NCBI RefSeq assembly: GCF_003254395.2 | Contig: NC_037643.1 | Location: 4,639,458-4,703,457 of the forward strand | Length of the DNA stretch: 64,000 nucleotides | From: Apis mellifera | Taxonomy: Eukaryota; Arthropoda; Insecta; Hymenoptera; Apidae | Direction: 5' to 3' | Shown: in pieces, positions 53,638 to 64,000 of the stretch | Numbering within the stretch: the first letter of the stretch is position 1 | How the letters are laid out: every line of letters begins with the position of its first letter | Made by a program: the position numbers and the translations under genes | Notes under the pieces: generated by a model | Told to the model about the DNA's origin: nothing | What the model saw: only the letters and a program-made list of their open reading frames with translations | Databases searched by the model: none

Positions 53638-54639
53638 CTGGAAAGTAGGATAATATGGAAAATTTCCAGAGAAATGTCCAGATAAGAAACTAATCGAACG
53701 TTAAATTTTTTTTTCAGATCGGAGAGGGGAAGTCAAAACAAGGTTCAAAGCAAGTTGAATTCTAAGAAGCTGATATCTAGACCACCATCCATTGAATGCG
53801 GATGGAAACGGGGGCAACGATTGGAAAAACTCTTGAAATATAATATTTTTGAAATTTAAAAGAAGGAAACGTTTCTTAGAAGTTGCAGATTGCTTGGAAA
53901 TTCTATCTCGTTGTTTGCTTTTGAATGATGACGTGGGAATCTCTTTTGAATGCGATTAAAGAAATTGCAATATCCTCGAAGCTTTTAATAAAAGCTTTCG
54001 CGCGAAATGACTCGTAAATACGATTAAAGAAACGTGAAGACAAACTAACCATTCGATTTGAAACTTTAAAAACGTGATACCTTGTGAAATATCATATTAA
54101 GGTATCGAATGCAAATAGAAACATGAATAAAGATATGAAAAATATAATCATATAATATTTTTCTAAAAAATAAAAATTCAAGAAAGTTAATTAATAAATG
54201 ATGCTTTTTCGATCAAACAGAACTATTAAACTGTTCAATTAAATAAATTACTTTATTTAATTGAAATTATAATTTAAACGAAAAATGTATCGTCTCTCTT
54301 CTACCATAGAAATCTTCAAAAATTTTTTAAAAATCTCATTATTAATGATTTAGATATTGAATATTAAATTTTTACGAAACAAGAAAGAAAAAAAAAAGCA
54401 ATTTTCCACTATTTTACCACGCGCAAACAGACAAAAATACAATTTTTAAATATGTACGAAACGAAAAGAAAGAAATCCTTTTCACTTGGGAAGAGAGCAA
54501 TTTTCGATCGTTTCATGCGTGAAAAAAAAGAAAGAAAGAAAAAAAGTACGCAACGCGAATTTTCAACAAATAAAAATAACGAATAACGCAATAACGTGAC
54601 CGTTTATTCAACACGGTGTGACGCGTGGCTAACCATAGG

Positions 54640-55030
54640 GAAAACACGAGGAAAACACTAAACGAAACATTTCCAGTGCAAAGTTTGCCCGGTGCTAAAT
54701 TCCCAGAGATCGTGGAATGGCACACTTTCTCTCCCTAGGAACCGGGCCACGGTGCGACCGCGGTAAAAATTTCTGCGAAGCGCATCGCGTAACGACGGCC
54801 ACTTTGTCACGGTCCCCCTAGGGGGGAGGTGGGGTGAACTTGTTGTGCCGTTGAAACGGCGGAATAGTTGCCAAAAGTGAGAAAGGGTAGAGTTCAATCT
54901 CGCCCGGCAGACCACGAGAGGCAATGAAAGTCCATCAAACAATGCGACATGCAGAATCGCTCTTTGACATTTTGCCCGGCGTATGAATGTGTGTATGCAC
55001 GTTTGCAACGTGATATACGTGCATTCGCAC
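54640..55030. promoter_or_regulatory. GC-rich island upstream of form A
   Basis: One of the most GC-rich blocks, with CpGs and a G-rich tract, GGGGGGAGGTGGGGTG, near 54820. The minus-strand frames here are not protein-like. It lies about 1 kb upstream of the spliced form A exon, so it is a candidate alternative promoter or intronic element. No donor is evident on the minus strand. Confidence 0.3.
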
Positions 55031-57670
55031 CACGGATTAAAATCGTTTAAAATGGTCAGAAGTTAAGTTTGGGATTTTAGTGAGGATTATGGAATAGGTG
55101 GAAGTTTCATTGAAATATCAATGGAAATGGTGTAACTATGTTTGAGAGATTGAGCGTGTCCTTTTTATTTGGAAAGTAGGGTGAGATTTTTTATAAAAGT
55201 TTGAGAAATTTTGATAAATTTATATTAATAATGGCCTTAAAACGTGGATTTGTAATATATGAATGACTTGTTATGTTCAATTATGGAATAGTATTTTTTT
55301 TGCATATATAGAAAATAATATTTGATTGATTTATTAGAAACTATGGCCATTCGAATATTTATATATGGTTCTACTAATTAACACACATTATTAGAGACTT
55401 AACGAAGAAAATTCCTTTAGAAGAACATATTATGAGTATATACAGTTTATCGAAAGTACTCGTAGAAAACTGTTCATTGCGGATCATAGTTAAAATTTTG
55501 TTATTGAAAGCATTAATCCTCGTCAAGATACTTTTTATTAGCTGTAAATGATGTATCATCCCTTACTTCATTGATGAACATGAAACGTGCACATAATTCT
55601 ATTATTACATTATATTAACAACAGTTAATACAGTTTCCAAATTATCTTGTATTATATAATAACGCTACAATTTTTGGCACGGTCTCACTTTTGGCAATCT
55701 TTCCTATATAACCACTCTATCCGCATCATTAACTTTTCACATGAAAATTAAAATCACTTCCAAGTACAATCAAGTATAAAACAGCTCTTAACTTCTAAAT
55801 AACAATGCATTAAATCCAAATATATTCATCTATAATTTACATGGATTTGTTAGCGCATACCAAAATCTATTCTTCCTTCCAATCGCGTGGAAACTACTAT
55901 GGTCCAGATTCCATGCGTCATTCCATCAATTTCACGCGAGTTTAATGCAAATTATCCTAATTCATAATGCGACAAAACAAACATTACACGCCACGCTCCT
56001 GCAAATTATAAATTGATCGCATATATTTGGACCTCTACTATGCGTCCCCAACTCTCTCTCATCATTGACGTTCCATCGATAAATTCTAACAATCTCGTTG
56101 ATCCTCCACTCGTTTTTTCTCTCTTTCACCGTATCCGAACTATCCCTTCTCCAATTTCTTTTATCCTCGAACATTTTTCCCATTCGACTTCACCCACGTT
56201 TCATCCCTCTCGTTTTTTTTTTTCTCGTCCATCGTGTTGCACCTTTCCTCGAATTATACGTGAGCATCTCCGTTCACGAAACTCAATTTTCACCTCTGCT
56301 TTTGATCCTGGATTTTTCTCCTCCGCTCATAAGTTCGAACTTAACCGGATCTATCTCGCGTGTAATTCATGCCCTAACCTTTGTTCGTTTCGTTCTACCG
56401 AAAAATAACTATCATCCCTCTCTACTCTACTTAATCTGATTTCATGAAATGACATCAGATTAAGAGAATCCAATTTGCATTCAAAAATTCTTTTTCTATT
56501 TGAAAAATCAATTTTTACTTTTGCTTCTTTTTCCTTCGTCCTTCGTTTAAAGTAATTGTATTTCTTCCAGGATGAAATCAAAATTTCTTTTTCGGTATTC
56601 TGTTCTGTTTATTTTTTATTTGATTTTTCTCTATTTATATTTTTACAAAATTCGAAAGAATATTGGAGGATATTGAAGGAAAAAGATTGAATAATTATTA
56701 TTATTGAAAATTAGAAATTGAGAAATTTGGGAGCGAAATTTTCTTCAGAAATTTAGCTTCATCTTCAAAGGTTCGAGAAATATTTGGACGTTGTGATATT
56801 AGGGGGATGTCCAGAGATATCATTTATCGTGATGATAGCGACGAGTTCGACGATTGCTACCTTGAAATAGCTTGCAGACTGGTTTACGGCTTCGAAGATA
56901 AGATTCTTTATTGTGAGAATAACGTTTGGAAAGAGAAACGATTCTAGAGATCTCTATATCGATACGCAAAAATAAAAATATTCTGGTATTTTTGGAAAAA
57001 GTATTGTAATAAAATTTATAATTACATATAATAGAGAATTGCATCTATATCTTGAAGATAAAATTTTATTTTTCTTCTTTCATTGAAATTAAAATATTTC
57101 TTCAAGATCAACAATAAAAACTTTTCTTATTTCTTTTTTAATTATAATTATAGTATCATAATACTATTCATTGTCAATATTTTTCAAATTTTATTTTCTA
57201 TCCAACAAGAATCTATGTTTCATTCAAAATCCATAAAGAATTCTCTCATAAACAATCTTATTTCTCGAACGATGGGGGAACGTATAGTTTGCTAAAATTT
57301 ATTAACAATTATCAATGACATATCGATGCCATCTTCAATTACAGTTATCCCAATTAATCCACGAATCCTCGCTCAATCAAACGACAACCCTAAAATCAGC
57401 CGGCAAAATGATTAAAACGCTCTCACGATCTGCACCCTCCGCACCCTTATCTGCTTACACGCCTACGGTTCCCCGCTTTTATCTCCGCCCTCGCACTCCG
57501 CGCGTTCCCTGTCCCCGTTCCTCGCCCCCGCTACGTTTAAGAGGCCTCGGTGAATTAATAGTTGGCGTGGTATACGTGACTCCGGAACCGAGTGGTCGCG
57601 TCGAGTGCACTTCCGTGATCGTGACGTATCCTCATCGCGGATAGTGCATCGAACGGAGAGGGGTTCTCAC
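55031..57670. other. Intron-like stretch without a recognised gene
   Basis: AT-rich. A CT-rich plus strand at 55960-56420 gives long low-complexity frames (131 and 113 codons) rich in S, F, P and R that look like chance. If the 57671 donor joins the 53637 acceptor, this is intron. Confidence 0.4.
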
Positions 57671-57880
57671 CTCCTCGCCGGATCTTCGATCGACCCTGTG
57701 GCGAAAATTGCCGCGAAGAATGGCCGAGTTCCCTTCCCCGTCGAATTCTCTTTCCACGGGCCAATCGTTTCCGCCAAGTAGCCGCCGTCGTCTCGAGTGG
57801 TATCGAGACGCCGCCTTCCTTTCTTTGAACTGTCCTCCTTGATCGAAACGAACGAGGAATGGATTTTGCAAATCAGTTTT
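57671..57880 (-). other. Probable non-coding first exon of the minus-strand gene
   Basis: On the minus strand a strong donor, CGAGGAG|GTGAGA, follows 57671. The sequence upstream of it, to about 57.85 kb, is GC- and CpG-rich and then falls abruptly to AT-rich, as expected of a promoter-proximal exon. It would splice over 4.0 kb to the acceptor at 53637. A minus frame of about 100 codons runs through it but is Arg-rich and not convincing. The upstream end is an estimate. Confidence 0.45.
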
Positions 57881-60336
57881 CACGAGTCGTGGAACTTTTC
57901 TCAAACTTTTCGATATTTTGTTTTGTCGAGATTTTTGCATTTCGAGTTATTATTACGAGCTCGATAGTTTCTGGTTTTAAGTCTGGATGTATTTCATGAG
58001 ATAAATTGATGGGAATTTGTTGTATATCGTGAGAAAGTATTTGGAATGGATAGTCGAAGCAAGATGATGATATTATATTTCAGTGATCAGATTTCTGATT
58101 ATTATGATTATGTATTGTGTAACCAATTATTATGGAATCTGATATGATATACTTTTTAATTAAATTCGTTTAGAAAGAGATAAAATATAGAGATGCATTG
58201 AATTATATCTCCTTTTGAATTCTTTTCGAAAAAATTTGAAAGTATAAAGGATATAGCGTAATATTATAAAAGGATCGACGAATAAATAAAATTTTAAGTC
58301 AACTAAACCAAGAAAATTTTACTGTTCGTCATTCGATCGATGAAATCGATATATCCATGTCTCGAATTCGAAATGAGGGATAAGATTACATTTGAACGAA
58401 GGAATGTACAAGCATATCCCAATCTGTGCACACTAATAAACGGAAGCATTCGGTGGTTTTGTCGATACGGATAGAATTCTGATACAAATGGTTTATACGA
58501 TAGGCCAATGAGTCAGCCATGCTAAATTTCACTATAAATCATGCAAATCCATCTTGCTCGGTCTATTATGACGATTTTAATTGCGTTCCGTGTAGATGCG
58601 ATGTTATTAATTGGACTTTCACCCTTTCTATCAAGTCAGCCAGCATTTACCGTGAAATTACTCCGCGACCGAGTGAAATCTTAATTTCCCTCTTTTTTTT
58701 TTTTTTATTCTTTAACTTGACAAGAAGTTATCTTCACTTCCATCCTCTAAATGAAAAATAAATTAAGTTGAGAAACAAATTATTCTCTCGTGAATCTCAT
58801 CGCTTGAAATCGTGAAAAAAAAAAATGTTTTAAACGATTCTTTTCACAATAATTCTCTTCTGTTTGAATTTGTGAAAATAGGATATTTTTTCGTGGATTA
58901 AAGTAAATAAATAATTTACAATTTTTTTTCCTACGCTTGAATTACAAAAATAAATATAAATCGAAACAATCTTAAAATAATTATTGAATTTCTCGACAAT
59001 CCATAATCGAAATATAAATTTCAATTTCAAACAACGCTTATAAATTAAAGCGTTAAACGAGGAGAAAGGGGTTGTGGAATATAGGATAAAGCCGGTTATC
59101 TACCGTGGCTGGTCCATAGAAGTTAATTGAATTAAACCAATATCGAACCAGTATCTTAATTTATTAAAAACTGAAATCCTTCTTGCAACAAACGGGATCT
59201 AATAAACCGGAGGGAAAGTTAAAACTCGTCCTTTCACAATCGTTCGCAACGAGATCAGAAATATCTTCTTTCTTCCCTGTGAAAAGAGGGGAAGAACGTT
59301 TTCTCACGATAAACGCGGTTGCATGTGGTCGGAACTACTAAGAATTTACTACTTGGAGTCTGCGATAATAGCGTTGCTGTTTGAAAGAGGTATAAAGCTT
59401 CAAAGGAAACCTATTTTCACACCAAAATGCTGTTGCTTATTTATACGAAAGAGAATTTTGTATAAATAAGAAAGTATTATTGAATTATTTTATGTACAAA
59501 ACAAATCTTTTCATTTATTAATTTTTTTTAATTCATTTTGAAAAAAAAAAATGAAATAAATCGTTCATGAAATAATTAGAAACTATATTGCTCGGTATCA
59601 CGATTTATAACATTATCGTGATATTATTCCTGTCAAAGAAATACCAAATTGACAATTTGAGCATAGATCATTTGTTTAAAATGATAATTATCGGTTATTA
59701 TTGAATTTATATCGTAATTTTCAAACATAATAATGAATTGTCGAGCATGTTATCGAGATGTTAATTTTGTATATTATTTTCATTATGTTTCTTGTGTTTG
59801 TGTTTAATATATTTGATAAAATAATGGCCACCATTATTTCCATGAAGTTAGATTATTATCTATACAATTAATGAGTCGTTAAGCAATATAATTATATGCA
59901 TTTTGTGCACATAAACGAAAATTTAATCTCTATATCGAATATTTTATATTGTTATCTTTATACTCGTATATACCCGAAGTTAATTATAATAATAATCAAA
60001 GATATTTCAAATTAAAATTAATTTTAATAAAAAAAAGAGTAAAACATTTTTTAATGGATAATAATAAATAATAATTCTTGTAATTATTAATTAATAATAA
60101 CAGATACTAAAAGGATTTATATAAATTAAACCAAATGAAATATCGAGTTCACGTTTGTAAATATTTAGCCAAACATTCTATGTCCTTCGAATTAATATGA
60201 AACTAAATTTCATCTTCCATAAATTTTAGAAGTTTCATAATTACTCTTTCCGAAATTGCTTCTCCCGATATCATTATTTGATAAAATGAAATTTCAGAAA
60301 TGTTACAGAATTATTTTCTAAGAAAAATCTCTTCTA

Positions 60337-60380
<44 letters not shown>

Positions 60381-61604
60381 TAATAGTGTTGGTACAATTT
60401 TTTTCTTCCTTCGAATGTAAAAATATTTCATTGAGAAATTTGAAAATTTCACATATAAAATTTAAGAAGATGAAATAATTCATACATTAGATGAATTTAT
60501 ACGAATTCTTCCTTTTCTCAAAAAAAAAAGAAATTAAAAACTTTTGATTCATTAAAGAATCACTATAAACATTTTACTATAAAAAATTTTATATTTATCA
60601 TACATACACACCATCAAATTGAATAATGATTTTCCAAGTAAACACTATTCTTAAATGCTTAAATTAAAAATATTTAAAAAGAAAATAAATAAATAATTAA
60701 TTAATTCAACTTGCATAAAATTTTTCGATCAAATTCACAATAATAATTCTTTTCTGCTATAATTCAATATATAATCATTCAGAACCAATGGTTCCACATA
60801 TTCTTTCACATGTAATGAAATGTAATCTTATTTCCTTTCGCACGATAAACATTCGTCGCAAATACAACTTCCAAAGATATAACGTTCGAACTTTTCTCAG
60901 GAGTTGTGAATCATCGTTCGTGCTCGATCCTATTCAATTAGCAAGAAACGAAATCTGTTGAGTCTCGAAACAAAATACTCGAATCGTACGTGATCCAAAG
61001 AATATTAGAAACTGTGTTCTATCAATTCTGGAAGAATATAATCGGAATAGAAAACGATATACACAGAATATATCGAAAATAAAACGAAAGAGAGTGATCT
61101 CAAACAAATTTTCAAATCTATTTTATTTCTTATTCTATAATAAGAATAGAAATTAAAAATAACGAGATATCAATAAGCAATAAATTTTTTTTCGAATATA
61201 TTTGCATAAAAATCAAGCAAAGATAAAAATGTTTAAAGAAACTTGCGATCAGTTTAAATCTTTTATTTATTTCCATAGTATCTTCATTTCAGAAATTCAA
61301 TATTTTCTAAAATTTTATATTTTGCTTAGCATTAAATTTTTTTTTTCCAGAAGTAGTATTTACAAACAAAAGTTTAATTTAATTTTATTACTTACATTGC
61401 AAAAAGTATTACATTTATTTCATGAAACTTTATAATTAATTTTCTCCAAAAATAAAGTCTTCATATCGAAGACTTACCATTTCATTACCATTTCAACTTA
61501 CTTTCGAACAAGGAATCACTCTTTTTCTATATTTCTTCTACATTTTTTAGCATATTCATAACGAATTATGACGAAGCTCGTGACTTAATAAGATGAAAAT
61601 CGGG
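57881..61604. other. Stretch without a recognised gene
   Basis: AT-rich. A balanced patch at 58430-58690 contains a perfect ATGCAAAT near 58541 and TAAT cores. Nothing else stands out apart from the AT microsatellite entered separately. Confidence 0.45.
60338..60377 (+). repeat. AT microsatellite, about 20 units
   Basis: A 40-bp uninterrupted TA run. Confidence 0.95.
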
Positions 61605-61880
61605 TTAAATGAAATTTCCAATGACAACAGCGAAATCCTCTCTCTCTCTGTGTCGAATAGAGCGACGAACCGAACGATCGATTCCAGGACAGCGAACTTT
61701 CAATCGGTGTCGTGATCCGGCTACGGAAATTCGAACGTTGAAACGAGATCGGTGTTTTAGTCCGTAGAATCGATCGATTTCGACCGGATCCAGTTCGAAA
61801 TTCGCGATTAAGTGGAACAGATTATCGTTGGTCAACCCCGGATGGTAAATTGTTAAATGCGGAAGGTTACCGTGAAACAT
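61605..61880 (-). CDS. Candidate 91-codon open frame, unidentified
   Basis: The ATG at 61880 has the context GAAACATG, and the frame ends with TAA. The first half has a balanced, protein-like composition (NLPHLTIYHPGLTNDNLFHL...), the second half is Arg-rich. The block is much GC-richer than its flanks. I see no splice sites, signal peptide or known motif. It may be a small gene, part of an exon, or a non-coding GC island with an open frame. Confidence 0.22.
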   Translation of the reverse strand: MFHGNLPHLTIYHPGLTNDNLFHLIANFELDPVEIDRFYGLKHRSRFNVRISVAGSRHRLKVRCPGIDRSVRRSIRHREREDFAVVIGNFI

Positions 61881-64000
61881 GTTTCTTTGATGGCGGGCAA
61901 TTGATGGCGTGCAGAAGATGTTTTCTCTTTTTTAAAAGTAGTTCTACCTTTGTATTTATTTTCTTGGAAAATTGGAGGTAACGTGTTACGATACGAATGA
62001 TGTTTGAATTTCTTCTTGAGAAATTCTAGTTTTCTCTTTATTTTGTTCTCTTGTTACGGTGAAATTATCGGTGAGAAGTTGGAAATGCTAAATTATGATT
62101 CGAAAAGTTGGATTTTCTTTGAGAAATTTTATCTTCGGTTTATTTTTGAACTTTATTAATTTCAATAGTAATAATTGGATAATGTGAAACTTTATATAAT
62201 AGGAAATTTCTTAAAGAATAGTGGTTTTTTTTTTTTTTTTGAGAATTTTTAATGAATTGATAATTAATAAAAGCACTTTGAATAATTAATCGAACTTTTC
62301 AAATTTGTGAAAATTGGAATTTGATATGATAATTGGAAGGACATCGAATGATATTTCATTAAATATATAATATGTTGAATAATGTAAAAGCAATCGAAGC
62401 AATTGGAGTATTATTGAATGAACAGTTTTCACTCACTATTAGATTATTCGAAATTAGAAAATTTATGAAATATTAAACTTAAAAAGTCAGATAGATTAAT
62501 TATATAGATTTTCTTTTTCGTAATTGTTAAAGACAAGTTCAATAAAAATAATAAAGTATTCAAAAAAAAAATTACAGAAAATAATAAGAAACTAAAAGAA
62601 TAAACTTTAAATGTACATTGCAGATTTGCGAATTAAAACGGAACGTATTAAAAATATTTGAAATTCAATATTATAATCTCAAAAGAAACAATTTTCTTAT
62701 TAAAATTTTTTTTTTAATTTTATAATCTCCAAACATAGCTTGTTACACAAGGAATTTGCATTTTCATAAGAAAAGGTCAAATGTACTTTTACTTGAACTG
62801 TACTTCTACCTTGCTACTTTGCATTCCAAATCTTTCATTTCATATCTTTTTTCCCTTTTTTTACTCTTTTTTTTAATTTTGTTCCTCGTTTCTTCCTCGT
62901 TTTTTTAATCGTTTTTAAATTTTTTAATCTCGATATTTGAATATTTATGAAAAATAAAAAAAATTGTGAACAAAGATTATATTTCTCGTGAAATATTTGA
63001 CCATCAGTTAAAAAGAATCTTCCCTTAGAATCAGCTCATTAATATTCATAAACCGGAGAACATGTCGACAACTTTCACCAGGCCAAATAGATTCTCCTTC
63101 TACGTTAAATTCAAACACACGTACGATTTCGAAGCAAACTACCCTCTTAAAAAACTAATTAACCTATATCCACATATCAAACGATTTTCACTCCAAGTAT
63201 ATTATATAGGACGTTTAAAAAGAAAAATGCGAGGTGTTAAGCATATCTAATAATTCATTAAAATAAATTATTTCCACCAAATATTTATATAATTTAAAAA
63301 ATATCACAAGAAGTAATCCATATTTAAGAAATAATATTTTTAAACAATTATTTTACAGAATCAAATATTCATTATTTATATTTCATCTATTTTATTTCAA
63401 TGAATTCTTCTTCCTTTTTTATTTATTTTAATACGTTCACAAATATTCCGGATTACTTGCTAATCCTATATTTCAATAAATAATATCAATACGATATTTT
63501 TTTCATATATTACAAAATACGCGGTTTATTACAAAATATATATTCTAGATATTTCGTGATTTTAATTTGAACCATCACCAATTTATCTCATCCGTATATC
63601 GTAAAAGACGATATCTAAGACGAACTCACATCGGTGACCGTGTTAAACCAATAAACTGTATATCATGATCTTGAGACGGCGCCATAAATAAACATATAGC
63701 TTGAATATACTTCATAATTTCGGGAGAAAAACTGACTTCTTATACCAATGATCATCAAACGATTTTCGTTTATATTATCGAACGCTGTACTGATATACCA
63801 AACCAATTTTTCTATGAATTTTACATTAATTGATTAAAAATGAAAGAAATTCGATTTTTTTAATGCTAATTTATTAAATATCGCGTTATATTATGTAACA
63901 TTATATTTATTGCTAGAAGTAAAATTCTTAAAAGATGATTGATACATCTATTTCCTATTCGAGCTCGTATGAAACCATCATAAATACTTGTAAATAAAAG
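61881..64000. other. AT-rich right end without a recognised gene
   Basis: Only short frames. One of 62 codons (63062-63247, plus) starts at a reasonable ATG and is basic and aromatic, but it shows no further support. Confidence 0.45.

Noticed and set aside
53718..53760. Plus-strand T-run plus CAG acceptor followed by a short open frame
   Set aside because: Only about 15 codons to a stop, no partner exon, and it lies antisense to the intron next to the form A exon.
56013..56439. 131- and 113-codon plus frames
   Set aside because: CT-rich simple sequence gives overlapping S/F/P/R-rich strings in two frames at once, so neither can be preferred as coding.

Overview
The window is strongly AT-rich animal DNA. 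It has many CpG dinucleotides, short GC-richer islands, abundant microsatellites and homopolymer runs, and GT-AG splice signals around short exons. This suggests an insect nuclear genome, and the pattern is most like a hymenopteran such as a honey bee. The organism is an inference; no gene seen here fixes the species. Nothing looks bacterial or viral, and there is no rRNA, recognisable tRNA, CRISPR array or intact transposon. Nearly all open frames are short and arise by chance in introns or intergenic DNA.

Two gene-scale structures can be supported. (1) A long minus-strand gene has at least two alternative coding first exons, at 53486-53363 and 12550-12367. Both start with ATG behind an in-frame stop, end at a splice donor in the same codon phase, and encode the same C-terminal motif, LDGxxYxI-G. 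An upstream, probably non-coding exon ends at 57671, and the 53.6-kb exon has a strong acceptor and three upstream AUGs in its leader. The common downstream exons are not seen and probably lie beyond the left edge, so most of the window would be first intron. I do not recognise the gene. (2) A plus-strand multi-exon coding region enters from the left edge and ends near 4817, with a possible alternative last exon at 8744-8851. Several exons have good splice signals, but others need frame changes, so it is either a decayed gene or one damaged by sequence errors. I could not identify it.

Other regions: 12.4-16.1 kb is a GC/CpG- and pyrimidine-rich promoter-like zone with donor sites facing both ways. 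At 21.9-22.3 kb a decamer CCGAAG array, an E2F-type palindrome, an initiator and a donor form a possible promoter plus first exon. At 22.85-24.9 kb there are two neighbouring AT-rich tandem arrays. Isolated GC-richer islands at 28.9-29.3, 30.9-31.1, 31.8-32.6, 38.6-39.1, 48.6-48.9, 50.2-50.6, 52.8-53.0, 54.6-55.0 and 61.6-61.9 kb look like candidate regulatory elements inside introns. The rest is AT-rich sequence in which I see no gene.
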